Positions 36,129 to 50,137 of a stretch of DNA of 64,000 bases are shown one piece after another. Under the pieces are notes generated by a model that was not told the origin of the DNA, searched no databases, and worked only from the letters and a program-made list of their open reading frames with translations. Position 1 is the stretch's first letter; every line of letters starts with the position of its first letter. The DNA lies in assembly GCF_040954835.1 (NCBI RefSeq), contig NC_090711.1, positions 13,201,001 to 13,265,000 on the forward strand, written 5' to 3'. The translations under genes and the position numbers were made by a program. The stretch is from Lepisosteus oculatus. Taxonomy: Eukaryota > Chordata > Actinopteri > Semionotiformes > Lepisosteidae.

Positions 36129-36626
36129 GTCCAAGTTCTGATGTCACACTGACTGACTGCAGTGCAAACAGGCACTGGACAAGGATCAGAAATGTTTCTA
36201 ATTCCACATTCCTGCTGCCCATTTCCACTCACTGTGAGCCAGAGAATCCCCCCCACCCCCCTCCCCCAGCCTTTAAAACTACGCAGTACTTCATTTGTAT
36301 CATAGAATCACAACAGAACTGTTGCACAAAATATGCTTGAATCTACTCTGCAAGATCACTCTGTTTATCTACAGTACATCTAAACATACATGCACAGTTC
36401 ACTGACATAAGTACATATATGCATTAAAAAGAATGCCTGTTTATTATGGACCCACAAACGCTGTTGAACTTATGAGGTATGAGGGCTGGAGGGATTACCT
36501 ATGCCTTTTGGCAGTAATATGTCTATACTTGTCATGGAAAACACCAGAAATCATAATTCCTGGTGTTGCAGCCCATTCCCAGCTTTTACTAAACTACTAA
36601 TAATAATCAATGGATTACATATGTGG

Positions 36627-36665
36627 AGCATTATGGTGCAGTGGTTAGTATTTCTGCCTCACAAA
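36627..36665 (+). mobile_element. tRNA-SINE (type A) head fragment
   Basis: CATTATGGTGCAGTGGTTAG followed by TATTTCTGCCTCA is the polymerase III A-box region of the type A SINE; the rest is absent. Confidence 0.5.
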
Positions 36666-37849
36666 AATGAAGTAAGGAAAACTAGCTGGCTTCCTTGTTG
36701 ACCTGTTGCATCTTTAGTTATATGAAATGCTAGTTAGTTATACTTTTAATTATAACTATTATAAGAATAGCTATATAAAAGTTTTTAATTAGGAAGCTGT
36801 ATCAGTGTGAGCTGCAAAGCAACAAATGGATGCAAATGGATGCAGTTGATTGCTTGCTGAAAAGTAGAAAAAAAGAGGAAAAAAAACTATTTGGCCTTGA
36901 AGAAAAAATGTCTTTTCCGTCTCCCTCACACCTGAAGAAGGCTCATTCAAAAATGCTTTTTCTGTCTACACATCAGTGTGGAATTAACCTTTACTTGCTT
37001 CTTGAGGTGTATACTGTAAAATTACTATAGGATAGCACTGTGGTCTGTCTGCCTCACTGTCTTGTACATTAACTTTTCTTTTACTCTCCTACCGCAGCAT
37101 ATCTGTAGGCAGCAGCTCTGTCAGACCACACCAGCAAGCAAGAGAGACCTGATATGACCCAAGGACTTGTGGTTTGTTTGGTCTCTTCTACAACACAGCT
37201 GTGCAGGTTCCTTCCAATTCTCATAGGAAGCAAACATTCTTCAGAAAGTCTTCAGATATGACCAAGGTCAAGAACTGCAGATAAGAGCATGAACAGGCAG
37301 CTAGGGCTAATCAAGGCCACATGGATGAGATAATTGACAGGAGTGGTTCAGGAGGACCTCAAAGAAGATACAAGCTACACTGGGGACTTGCAGATAATGC
37401 CAGGCCAAGGAAAGCTACAGTATTTGTGTTTCTCATGCAGAGATGCATTCACAAAAACACACAGTGTCCAAACCAAAGAACGGTAAAATTGCATGTTTCT
37501 TTTTGATGATCATCAGGTAAATGACCCCATCAGTCTTCCATCCCACAAACAGCAGCGAATCCTGTGAAAGTCCTTCATTTCAGAGGCAGCAAAGCTCAAA
37601 CAAACACTCTCAGGGGCACTCAACTTCATTTCTGCTTTTTTCTCACACAGAACTGGCAGTACTAGCACAGCTAGTACATTACTGCCATCACTGTGGTCAC
37701 TGCTACAATTATAGCTACAGCACTAGAACAATAGAAAATATACACCTCACTTAAATAAAAAAAAGAAATTACAGTGATCGTACCACGCAGCATTACAGGA
37801 CAATATCACAGAGCACTGAAGAGACCATAGCGCACAGCATCACAGTGAT

Positions 37850-38115
37850 CATAAGATCAGATCACTTTATTGGCCACATACAATTTTTTTGTATTAGAAA
37901 TTTATCTTTTCACATACCCCAACTTGCTCTCCATGAGACACACAAACAGGGAGAGAGAAGCCTGAGGTCAGAGCACAGGGTCAGCCATATATACAGCACC
38001 CCTGGAGCAGTTGGGGTTAAGGGCCTTACTCAGGGGCCCAACTGAGTAGGATTCCTCTGCCAGCCACGGGATTTGAGCCGGCAACCTTCCAGCCACAGGC
38101 GGAGATCCTTAGCAA
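37850..38115 (-). mobile_element. tRNA-derived SINE (type B), second copy
   Basis: It is co-linear with the 34210 copy: CACTTTATTGGCCACATACA, CATGAGACACACAAACAGGG, TTGGGGTTAAGGGCCTTACT and GCCACGGGATTTGAGCCGG. The B-box is more eroded here. Confidence 0.8.
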
Positions 38116-40984
38116 ACAGAGCAGAACATCTCAGTGACTATATCATACATCACAATAACCATTTCACACAATATCAGAGAGACCATATCACACAGCATTA
38201 CAACTTTTTTCAGGACTAGATTCACTTTGGTTGCTGTAAATTTTGCAATGAAGGCAACACGCACTTGGGGGCCTCTGACCTTCCTGTCATGTCTTTGATA
38301 GGAGCTCCTTGGTAATTCAGAGAAACGCTTTCTGAGTAAAAACAAAACAAGAGTGATCGCCAGCAAGAGCAAGAATCTACGTGTCAAGAATGAAATGTTC
38401 AAAAATGGCAGATGTACAGTGTCACTTGGCAACCGCAAGAAAAAATAAACTCACTCCAATGGCAAAGTCACTACTGTGTAAAGATAAACAACAAAAACCT
38501 TTTTATATCGCAGACAAATGTCTAGAACACAATAAGAAACAGGAATCTGTCAACTCGAGTAAAGAGCTTGTCTCAATGTTGCTGCTAACTGAACAAGGTG
38601 GTGACATTTTGAATCTTCTTCACTGTGAGAGTTTTGGTGGAGCTCCTCAGACTCCTCAGCTTCTCAGTACTGGCCTTCACTTGCCATCAAAAAAATAAAA
38701 ACTCTTCGATCATTCTTGGCCAAATAAAACCCAAACCCTTCCCGTTCCTAGATCAAAAGACTTTTTGTTCACAGGGCTGTCCAGCAGGTGCGGTAGTACG
38801 TCGAAACTCTGCAGACTTGAGTCAGTCCAATTCCAGGAAAAAGGCACCTCAACATAAACATTTTTCACTTGAAGACGCCTTGCAGTCAGAAACAATACCT
38901 CACTCACATTAAAAGTGTATGCCTCACACACGTATTTTTCACCTTTTCACAGAAGAAATAAATATAACTAAGGCATAACTTCTGTCAATTGATTTCATGC
39001 AGTACACTCTATAATGTGATGAGGAGGTATTGTAAGTTAATACAATACACGGCTCTTAAAACCAAGTTATTAAAATAATTTTACCCTTTCATCATTTATA
39101 TAACAATTGGCCGTCAGGTGAATGATGTTTATGTGGACAATGGCCATATTTGGACAAGCATTAGTCTCGCTTTCTTGCCTCTCTTGAGGTGATGAAATTG
39201 GACTGCATTTTGGTCTGTCTGCAAGACAATTTCAGTTTCTGAGTGCTAAGCAGGAAATTCATTGCTGTTTTATGTGTCTCATGCTTGACCACGTAACATT
39301 TTGAATTTGTTACAGAAAAATACGATTAGCCAAATATCTTGGTGTACATTTTGCTTTTTAAAAAAAATTATTATATTAGGAGGCTTGATCATGTACATGA
39401 TATGCAAAGAATGTTGTCCAAAGCCATTTGGCGCTTATGTCATTTAATATATTTCACTTTACTACCCTCTTCTAGGTCTATTCCACTGACCTTCTGATTA
39501 ACACTAACATATAAAGACAAGAGATATGTAAACCTAAAAGTGAAACAGGAAGCCGTTCGCTCTGAGAGAATTTTCCAGTCTCTCTAAAGCAGAAACAATG
39601 TCTCCTGTATTTGTCAGGTCCCTGATGGATTAAGGCAGAATCCTGTTATGCAGAATTCAGCCTCTCTCAGGGACAGCTGTCAATCTTTAGGTTAGCAAGG
39701 CACTGATTAATGAAGAACACAACATTCAATCAGAGCGGGAGTCATAACTGAATAGGAATGAGCTCCGGTAGTCTGGGAGATGGCATTTCATGGGGAAAAT
39801 TCCCTGAAATGTTTCTCCAGTTCTTTTATCTTCATTCGTAAAAGCACACACAAAAAGGTGAGGTTTTAAAAATAGCACTAGACTCGGGAGGAAATGCCTA
39901 TGGTTTTACTTATGACAGGTGGAATCCATGTGGTTAGCCAGCATGGCAATAGTGGAGAGTATCCGAATATATTTTGAAAGTTCCATCTTGCCAGCTTTGC
40001 TGTTATTCCTTTAATCTGAGATCTTGCTAGTTAACCGCGAAAGGTTTGGAGAATATAGAGTTTTGCAATTGAATTAAGATTAAAGATGGTGGTTGCAAAT
40101 GTTCATTGCTGAAATATTTGTATGTGAATAAGATTCAAGATGAAAAGTAAGGTTATTGGATTGCAATGACAATATGTGGTAAACCTGACTCCATTCTCAC
40201 TTATACACAGCACATTTGCCGTGTGTTTTAAAGTAACACATTTTGAATAAAAGCAGGACATGATAGACAGGAATTGAAGCACCTGTGACAGTAGAACATG
40301 TTAGACACACTTCCTCACGAACAAGAAATAAAGTCTCAACCTAAAATATTTTTAAAAGGGAAGTGATATAGTGTGGTTTAAAAAGCATTTTTTAAATGAA
40401 AACATTTTCAAGAAATGCACAATTTACAGTGTTTTTTTCTTTTCTTCATGCACTCACAATGGAGCTATGATGAGAGAGCAGTCAGTCTGACACTTAAGAT
40501 AGTATAGTGTATTTGCTGCACAGTGTTTTACAGTTACCTACTTTGGTCTCACCTCACCTTGTCTGGAATGAAGTAGATTTGACATCAAACCATTTTACTT
40601 TTGGTACAAAACATGAACTGTACATATAGGTTTTAGTTACTCTCTGAATGACTTGACTCATTACCAAAGTAATGGCTTTATTATTTAATGTATTTACTTA
40701 TCTGAATACAATGATTTCCATCTCAGTATGCCATTCTGCCAGAATCTGCAAAAAGCAATAATACTCAGAACTGCAGTTGCAATGCAGTGCCTTGAGAAAG
40801 TCCACAGTTCCTTCTGCTATGATCAAACAGGTTATAAAATCTGTGAGAAACATGTGCAGTCAGAAGCAGCAGCCATCTTCATCAATCAAGCAATATCTGT
40901 TATCAGTTTTATAAAGATTTATGCATTCCTTTCTCATGAGTGGTCATATTGTCTTTAGTGCCTAAAATAATTTTTGCTAAGCAT

Positions 40985-41075
40985 ATTTCTGCTACATGCT
41001 TGCTGGGATAGGATCCAGCTCCCCCATGACATGAATTGAGCAAAGCCGTTAGAAGATGGATATTTCTGCTTCATT
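40985..41075 (+). mobile_element. tRNA-SINE (type A) tail fragment
   Basis: GCTGGGATAGGATCCAGCTC, CATGAATTGAGCAAAGC and GTTAGAAGATGGATA match the 3' end of the type A SINE. Confidence 0.55.
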
Positions 41076-42284
41076 GACTGATAAGTCTCAACAAAGATTC
41101 CAGCCGGAGCCGAGCAAGAGATCCAAATTTAAACACTTACTGTACTAAGACGGAGGATTGTAAGACAGCCCAGGTTTTCTAGCCTGGACCAGGTTTCCTA
41201 GTTTTGGGGTGTAGGGTGAACAGACCTGCCCCAGAAGGAATGTAGTGTATGGAGACACAAGATCCCAGTGCTAATCGGGGCTCTGAAAGACAAAATACGC
41301 AGCACATCACCAGGCTATCTGGCAAAACCCAGAACTCGATGCAACAAAGAAACAGAATAGAATTCAACTGGGATTATGTTTCGAATATGAACCACATGAA
41401 TGGGATTCTCTCCAAAGAATCTTGTCCCAGATTTTATGACTTGTCTCTCATGTAATGCTAGGTTTTTCATCCACTGGGGTTTTGATGTTGTCTTTTGTTT
41501 TATTAATCGCCAGGCTTATTAAACTGTGATCTATGGCTGCCTAATACTTAAGGGAGATTAATGTGAGCAGGAAAGCAAAACTGCATGACACAGGCCTCTG
41601 AAGCATCCTCCTGGTGAGGCAGTGTGGGCTGAAGCCACTAATTGAATTTTATGCCTCAAATTCTACCTGGAGGAATTATCCCTTTTCTGAACTTTCTGAA
41701 GGAGCATCGAGTGACAATCTCTCTTTTGTTCTCTATACACTTACACAACAATGGTTCTCAAATCATTGGTCCAGGAATCAGTAGTGGTCATTAGACACTG
41801 TCCAAGGAGGTTGCCAGACAATAGGATTGTTCTCCCTCTAGATCTAGAAGAATGCAAAATGAACACTGCCAAGCAGTGACCAGAATGGCTGCAATAATGG
41901 ATCAATCAGCTCTGATAAAGTTTACATGGACCTGTTGGTCAATTTTTAGGAATGGTGTATAATGTAAATAGCTTTTTGAATGAAAATTGTGCATTTTGAT
42001 TTGATTTGGGATTTTAAGCCTAGTGCATAATCCTTCTGGTATAAATCCAGTGAGTGTTGGCACCCTAGTCAGAAGAGCATGGTAAACAGGAAACACTATG
42101 CCAGCCAAGGCTGTTCGGTAGGTTCAGTGGCAGTTCATGACTTGCATCTAATAGGTTGCAGCCACTTATTTTATGCCCACACTGAGTTACTGCCTGCCTT
42201 GCATAGCACACCCCGTAATGTAAATTGGTCCTTGACAAAAAGAGTTTGGAAGATTAACGCCAGACACGCTGGAATCACTTTGTC

Positions 42285-42425
42285 ATGTCATTTGCCAAAC
42301 CGCTTTATACCATATGGTGTCGCTGGAAGCCGGAGCCTACCTGGCAAGCAACGAGCGCAAGGCAGGGTACACCCTGGATAGGACGCCAGTCCATCGCAGG
42401 GCAAGTGCAAGCCAATCATACATTG
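42285..42425 (-). mobile_element. tRNA-derived SINE (type A), 3' fragment
   Basis: CTGGCAAGCAACGAGCGCAA, ACACCCTGGATAGGACGCCA and GTCCATCGCAGGGC are type A tail sequence. Confidence 0.7.
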
Positions 42426-42560
42426 GAGGCCACGGTAAAGGCCGAGGGGGGAAATTTGGCCCGGACTCCAGGATAACTCCCTACTCTTATCAAGAAATGC
42501 CCGGGGATCTTTAATGACCACTGAGAGTCAGGACCTCGGTTTAACGTCTTTTCCAAAAGA
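42426..42560 (-). mobile_element. 5S-derived SINE fragment
   Basis: It has the family body only: GGAGGCCACGGTAAAGGCC, AAGAAATGCCCGGGGATC, TTTAATGACCACTGAGAG and TCAGGACCTCGGTTTAACG. It abuts the type A SINE fragment. Confidence 0.7.
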
Positions 42561-43340
42561 CGGGAACCTCTTTGTACACCTTCAGAAGTGCTTTTCTGAT
42601 GTTTCTTGTTATGGAAGCTCCTGAGTATTTCTGACTTGTTGTGCTGCAGCCCTGGAATTCCTGCTCCTGGCCGCAGTTGACCCCAGCGAAACCCACATTC
42701 CCCCAACCTGCCCGGCCACAGCCTGGCTCACCCTCCACGAGCTTCTCATCTCGCCTCGCGCATTCCTTTCCAACGCTCAGCCAAGCCACTCAGGCAGCCA
42801 GGGCTGGCAGCCGAATGTCGAGCGGTTTTGTAATGATCGTTTGTAACGAGGGTCCTTGGAAAAAGAGCCATTGTGCGTTCCGAGAGGTGTGGGACTAGCT
42901 TTTCCAAAACATGGGAGGAGTACTTCTTCCCTCCCTAAAGCAAATTAAATCACAAGCTGTGTTGCCATTACCCTGTTTTCTGCTTTAAGTAAATGATTAC
43001 AATTTTTGTATACTTATGCTGTCCTTTTTATTAGACATTCAGATTATTTATAGGAATATAGGAAGCAGATGTTGAACATCAGGCATGCAGATGGCTCATA
43101 ATGGGGTACACCCAGCAGTCTCAGTGTTGGCCAACCATTAATAAAGATACAGTATATCCTATAGACCCTATGGTACCCTAGTTTTCCTCCCCCATTACTA
43201 CATCGTAACAAGTAATTAACTGTATTTGTAAGACACACTTCTTCCCAAAGAATCTGAAAACACTACACAGTAAAAAGTGCTCACTGATGTGACAACCCCA
43301 CTTCACCACAGATCGGACAGAGAAATTCTGCATTTTATAT

Positions 43341-43575
43341 TGTAACGCTTACGGCCGACAGGTACTGTGCAAGAGCCGGCTTACCAGAGCAGGTGATGTC
43401 ACCGCCCTTCCCTGCGATAACAGGACTACAGCTACTGGGCTGTAAAGAGATCTCTCTTTAGCTCACCGGGCTGGGTCCCTGCAGAGTGACGCGGGAGTCC
43501 CGGGTTCAAGCCCCCGACGGTGGGGGGCCGACCTAATGCGGCAAGGGCGCCCGCCTGAGCCCCCGTTGTGTTACA
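43341..43575 (+). mobile_element. 235-bp TGTAAC...GTTACA element containing a tRNA-like box
   Basis: Ends TGTAACGC and GTGTTACA, flanked by ATAT on both sides. Inside, TTAGCTCACCGGGCTGG and GTCCCGGGTTCAAGCCC resemble A and B boxes of RNA polymerase III. It could be a short solo LTR whose interior came from a tRNA or SINE. Confidence 0.5.
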
Positions 43576-46500
43576 ATATTCTTTATAGTAAGTTATAGAT
43601 TTAGAATATTATATTCAATGTTATAGACAACTGATCACACCAGAAGCAATCCGGTAACATCAACAGCAGGTGCAGAAGTTGAAGAAGCACTTATAAAGGA
43701 CAGTGGATGTATAACATTCAGCCCAGCTGTAGAGACCTTTTCACAAGGAGCGAACTGTAGAAGCTTTTTCACTGTGAGTTATCAGCTTATATTGTTCAGG
43801 CAGTAAGGAGACAAACCTACTTTCATGCCTGAGATTGAAGTACAGACAAATTATGATGTTAGGTGAAATTAATAGCAAACTAGTATATATTGGCAAACAG
43901 TTATTATAAAACATAATGATTAATTAGTTATAACTTGACTCTGCCCTCCATTAAATACATAGCAAATTTACAGTCCCATATTAACATACTGGAGAGTTTG
44001 TAAATGGATCACTTGACAGTTTAAAAATATTTCCTGTTTGACTCATTGTTCCAGTAAGTGAAACATCAATGAGTTTATTAATGGGGGTAAGCCAAATCCT
44101 GTTCACGACCAATGCCAATTTCTGAACTCTGTTAAAATCTTTGATTTCAGTGAGTGTGAGACTGTCCATGAGGCCAGCAGACCTGTGATTCACAGGAATG
44201 AGAAAGAAAAACCTATGAAGCACCTTGTTGTTTCAGTTATGCCTCATTTTTCGACTTAACAGCCACACGCACAGCGGGACAGAAAACAGGAATTTTCCAG
44301 TCTGTGCCAAAGTACTTGAGCTTTTCTACACGAGCACAACAGTGTTTCGCTTATTTGTCCATTGACTCAATATTGTAAATAAATGTATTTTTTTACCATT
44401 TCTAATTCTGTTCTGTTGCTATCAAAGCTCACTAGCAAGTTTTCTTGCTTTTCTAAGTTATTAGTAAAAGGAGAGCAAGAGAATAATAGTTAATACTCTC
44501 CAAAAGACTTCTATTTTGCTTTTACATACGTGATAAGATTGAAATAGCCTGGAAATACATTGACTGAGGAAGAAAGTTCCAACTTTCAGAAATCCCCCAT
44601 AAAGAAGCTCGCTTTAATTCAGGTAACAGGTAACATGTGCTTTCACATCATTTACTGGAAGCACTATGACCTTAGTAATAGGCACATGGTAGACATCTGT
44701 TTTCTGTGACATCTGTACTTTGTCTCAAAAATCACAGTGTATGATGGAACAATATTTTACTGCAAATAAACACATAAGGAAATGGTTTGTTGTCAACATT
44801 CGAATGAAATGAAAATGATTACAAATTTTGCTCCAGGAAAATCTTTGAAAATACCAGTGTATCTAACTCACAATAAATTCGCCAGAACTGTTTTTCTTGT
44901 TAAGAAAAGTTTATAAATAGTGCATTTGGCCACTACAAATGTCAGAGTACCTTTGTATGCTGCCCAGTTAGGCTGGAGGAGATTCCCCTGAATCTTTCAA
45001 GAAACAATAGAATGACATTTTCCCTTCATTACTGAATCTGAGGATCTCATCATTCTAGAACTGACTCCAGCTAGAAAAGATTTATAAAAAATTAAAACCT
45101 GGAATACCTTAAAATAAAAGTTTTTCCCCCCCCAAAGGGCATTAATACAGTACTCCTCATTGGCACACCTTTTGTAGAAGGCAGAAGTAGAGTGTTTAAT
45201 TGCACGTGATCACTTGTTTTTGCAGCTTACAACTGGCAACCCACTGCAGCTCAGCAGATGTGAGCCTGGTCAGTACCTGGATGGGAGACCTCCTGGGGAA
45301 AAACTAAGGCTGCTGCTGGGAGAGGTGTTAGTAGGGTCAGCAGGGAGTGCTCACCCTGCGGTCTGTGTGGGTCCTAACGCCCCAGTATAGTGATGGGACT
45401 GTTGCAACGCTCTGTGAAAAGCAAAGGGCATGACAAGGCACAGAAAGGCCATCCACTGCAACCAAGGAAGTCTCCAGTCATGATGACTACTCGTACAGTG
45501 AACCCAGGCTTCTGAGGTCGAGAGAGTGGGGCTGCCCCAGTGCAACGTCTTTCCCACTTTAAAAAGCTCTCCTGCACAGGTTTCTTCACGCACCTCATCT
45601 TCCAAACAGATGGGCTGCACGAAGTACCGTCAACCATCATCGTCGGACACCATGGACAACCGTCATCGTCGGAGAACGATCATCTCTTAAGTACTTGAGG
45701 TGGCACCAACAAAAACATTTTTCTTTATTCAATTCTTTTTGATTGTTATTCAGACTTGACCTGTGCCATATAAGCTTTTAAACTGGGATTTGTGAGTGTC
45801 AGTTTGTCCCCCCCAAAACTTTAAAATGGAATTCAGAAAATGGAAAGGAAAACATGGGAATGTTCTACAAAATAAAAAGTGGTTTTGATTTGCCACTCCA
45901 AAACAGCTTTTCTTTAATATCAGTATCTATCACCCTCCCTTCCCATCACCTTCCTCTTTGAAGATTTTTTACCGCTACAATCTATATATCATGGTGATTA
46001 AGTAAAAGAACTGTGCATGACTTCTGAAATACACACTGACAGTGTTGTCCAGACTTTTTTACACCTGGAGTCTCAGTTCCCACATAAATGGGAAGAGCAA
46101 TACCATCTCACTGACAAGGTTGTAAAATCACAGGTATCCCGTAGATCACGTGGGTTAATGTTAAACAGACAGCTGAGGAAACTATCTGACCGGGGGTCAA
46201 CCCAATGCTTGTGTCAGTTGGTCAGGTGATGCATCTCACTCTATAGGGCTAATTGCACACCAAATAGGTGCCCTTACTTGTTAAACCATCCAGAAGACTG
46301 CAAAACGTTTCTGATTTCCATTTAAAAGCAGATAAGCGGGTAGCTCAAGCGGCTCTAAAATGCATTAAGTCAATGTACATTAATGTACACAGTACAATGT
46401 GTTATCATGTTGAAGTAGAAAATGAAAACAGGTCAACAAGTCACACAAGACTTTGAATTTGTTAATACATCTTAGTGTAGAGGAAAGAGCTGTGCGAGGT

Positions 46501-49483
46501 TGTTATTCAGCCATCTTAATTTCACATTGCTCAGCTTTGTCGAAAGCACAATCACAATAATTCAATATAAACTGCACATGAGCAGCCAAAATGAAATTTT
46601 GGAATAGCTGATCTATCCGTTAAACCAAACCGATCTATTTGACTTATTCCAGATGTTCCTTGTCATAAACAATTTGATTCTCCATAGGCTACTTTCCATG
46701 CTCCAAAATAAAGTCTTAGCAGGATTACCTGCTAGTTTAAATCAACCTAGCTAACAACCTGAGAAGACCACCATGGAATTGAGAATACCAAGAACTGTTA
46801 TAACAGAAGGAAAGAAAGTGAGTGAATGGAAAGAACAATGCAAAATGTTCAATATATTTGCACAACAGTGTGTTTCTGGACACAATTCACCCAGTAAAAA
46901 CACCGATTGGCTCAATACCTCTTTTGAAAAGCAGTAGTTCCAGTCAAAGGCAGCAGGAAACTGGGAGGACTCGAACCCTAACTGCATGGTGAATTCTGCT
47001 CTGTGGCTTTGTGAAGTTCTTCTCCGCCCATGTCCAAACTTCACAGTCTAATATAACACTGTACAGTATAAAGCGGTTACTGGAAATTGACAAGGTTAAA
47101 AAAAATACATACTACAAACATACCACAGATACAACAGGAGCTGACTGTGATGCAGGACTTGAAAAAGATGTGGAATGATGCCCTTCAAACAAAATGAGGA
47201 ACTAATTTATCCCATTCTTAATCAAATGAGTGAATCAATTAATTAATTCACAGCAAAGGAGTAATGGTTTATGGGCAGGTGCAATCAGAGGATTATGTAC
47301 AAAAATGAAAGGGTAATGTGCAATCATATGGATTTAGGGTAATTCTAGGGGGAGTAAATATACAGGGTTCTGGTGATGCTGTATGTGGATTCTTGTAGGA
47401 GTGGTGTAAAATGATTACGAATGAGTTGGTGTATTATGTAACTTTATATCTATTTGTAATGTTTATTTGCACTGACTACTGTATGTTTCGAAAGTTTCTC
47501 TGTGTGTAAAACATATGTGCTCTGATGCAAGACAAATTTCTGAGAAGTGAAATAAGGTATTATCGTATCCTATCCATATTTTATTAGGGCATAAAGACCT
47601 ACTTAAATACTCATGTTTAAAATGCCTGTCAGTTATTCTATATAATATTTACGGCAATAAGCAGCATGTGGAGTTGGAAAGTGTATGTGAGAATCTTTAA
47701 TGAATAAATAATGTAATGTGTTATAACTAAGAATGGCAAAATCGTATTATACATTTACTCCATAGTTATTGAAATAATTTAAGTAGAAGAAAGGTTGTTT
47801 GACTCTTTACAATCCTTGTTTGCGAGCAGTTATTGAACAAGATTTTTTAATAGACGTCTCTCACCTCGCTGGGAACTACAGGCAGCTCGTTGACACCTCT
47901 TCTATATATTTCAGAATGAGATTAGTCGAAAAAGATTGATTCACCACCACATCGTGTTACAAACCCACATTTTTAATCCAAACAGTGCCATTCCAGATTC
48001 AAATCATTATCATCAGCTCAGAAAAAAAAACTATTCATGATTAATCAAGGATGTAATTTGGATTTAAGTGGAAAACACTGCACTGCTTTCTGGTATTTCC
48101 TACATGAGTTGTGCAGAGCTCTTTAATCCAAGCAAATATTGAATAAAGAAGTGCCTGGATAGACACATAGTCCACATTTAGCCGATTTTGTTCACTGGAA
48201 GCACATACTGCACAGTTATCATATTCTTGACCTTGAGTGGTTCTTCAGGACAAGCCTTTTGAACCAACACTAACCTTACTAATTGAACATCTATATTACA
48301 ACGTTAATTAATTAGGCTGGTTGCACTCACTGAGTGCTGCAAGGTGTGGCTATTTTCATTTCAAATGCTCTCCAAGCTATTTAATTGACCAAATCACCAT
48401 TTTAAGTCCACAATTTGATTTCTTTTCCTCAAACAAGTAGAAATGAGTTATTTTAAGGGTGACCCATAAAACCTGTCAGATTCAGGCTAGGCAGGATCAA
48501 GCTCTCTGACAGTTTTTTCGAGAGCTCTACCAACTTTGCAATACAAGAACATTATAGGGTAGTCTGTACCTCTTATAGCTGGAAGACATAAAAAGCCTAC
48601 AGTGTACAAAATGACCTGTCAAAATCAAAGGCATTAAAGGATGAATTTTGATATTGTTCATGTTCAGCATTCTCCGCAGAAACAAATCCTTTAAGCTAAA
48701 AGTTACTCAGCTGTTACAGGAAGAAGCAAACCTATTACTGTAAAGTCAAAGAACTCCTAAAGCTTTCATAACACTTATTTCTGTTCATAATGCTTCTTAA
48801 AATATTTCTTTTTCCTCAGCTGCAAACCAGATGTGGATAGTTATGCAGGCTCTCGGGTCTCCAGCAAGGAGAGAACAGACAGCCAAGATGTTTAGTTGAA
48901 AGGAAATGACACCTAGATTCCGAGCATTCTATCTGGATGTGTGAAAGTCCCATAGGGTTCTCACAGGAAACACCAGGGTCAACAGTAAGACGTACATCCT
49001 TGTGTAGGGTCAATCAATGATGTCAGGCAACAGCTCCACATACTGTAGCATTCTGACAGTCCTGTGCTGACAGATACATTTAGTAGGGAATAAACCAGGA
49101 GCTCCTAAAAAGCCTTGGGGAATATTCTCCATTGCTATTAAGAAACCTAAGTACAGTAAGATCTATGTTAAACCAGATACTCATTCACAAGATGAAGCAG
49201 GTGTACACACCATGGTCCTCAGGCCTGGTTGTCATATTCTATGAATGTCTGCCTTCAGTGGCTAAAGATTGTCTGAATCTGGACTGCTAGGTTTAATTGA
49301 GTGAAGTGAATGTATTTGGAAGGGACTTGTCCAGAACACTGTGGAACTATGGTCATCCTTTTCACAAGGAAGACATTGATCAATCAATCAATGTGAATAA
49401 GAGTCACCATTTTAATTCCTGGCATTAAGGGAATGTTAAATGCAAAAACTGAACGTCTTGAGTCTTGAACAGTAAAATATAAT
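43576..49483. other. Gene-poor intergenic stretch
   Basis: Apart from the 5S-SINE half at 45215, nothing recognised. 45400-45690 is unusual in composition and includes two copies of CATCGTCGGA, but its open frames match no known family. Confidence 0.45.
45215..45400 (+). mobile_element. 5S-derived SINE, 5' half
   Basis: AACCCACTGCAGCTCAGCAG, GTACCTGGATGGGAGACC and GTCCTAACGCCCCAGTATAG match the family. It stops abruptly at about 45400 and unrelated sequence follows. Confidence 0.75.
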
Positions 49484-50137
49484 TGTGTATGGCACGAGCA
49501 CTCAACACCTCGAAAAGCACTGTCAATCTAGTCCAATAGCTTCAGGAAAACCAGGGAAATTCAGGGCTGAATTCAGAATTGAAAGCAGGGTTGAGGGTGT
49601 CTGGAACAAGCTACCCATCCATGCGATTGAAGTCATTTCCTTTGGGATGCTCCAAGGGTGGACAAGCTGAGATCCATGGATAAAAAAGGTAGACAAGCAA
49701 AGAAGAATTAACATTTGATCTTCTAAGTTGGCACTGAGGGAAGAGACAAGATGTGAAAAAGGGGTTAAGTGATTTCTTTCTGCACAAAGACTTCTTGTGA
49801 CAAGACATTCCATGCTTAAGCACCTTTGACTTACTGTATGCCAATGATGGGAGTTAAGAGATTCCAAGTGCAAGAGAAACCCCCTAACTAAGGAGAGATA
49901 AAACAAGGCCATTCAAAGTGGTCAAGGTCTTGGAAATGTCCAAACACAGGTGACCTCCCCACTATACCATGGTAAAAATTTGCGTCAGAAACAGCTTAAG
50001 TTTGCTATATAAACTGGAAGTTTTGTACCTACGGTATATTTTCTGAACAATACTTTGATCTTATTGTTCCTTGAACGCAATAAACTCAGTTTAAACTTCA
50101 TCTCAGGCTCCAGAACTTACTGTATTTGTCTGTTACA
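49484..50137 (+). mobile_element. Putative solo LTR of another family, 654 bp
   Basis: It begins TGTGTATGG and ends CTGTTACA. A core promoter GCTATATAAAC (about 50008) is followed by CAATAAACTC (about 50080), the spacing of an LTR U3-R region. The flanking pentamers ATAAT and ATAGT differ at one base. Confidence 0.45.

Larger units (their letters stand above)
36230..43340. other. Gene-poor intergenic stretch with SINE fragments
   Basis: No exon recognised apart from the listed retroposon fragments. A minus-strand open frame at 38109-38438 encodes a hydrophobic segment RRFLLLLAITLVLFLLRKRF that resembles a membrane anchor, with TATAAAAAG on the minus strand about 70 bases upstream, but it lacks an ATG and any recognised domain. 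Confidence 0.4.
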
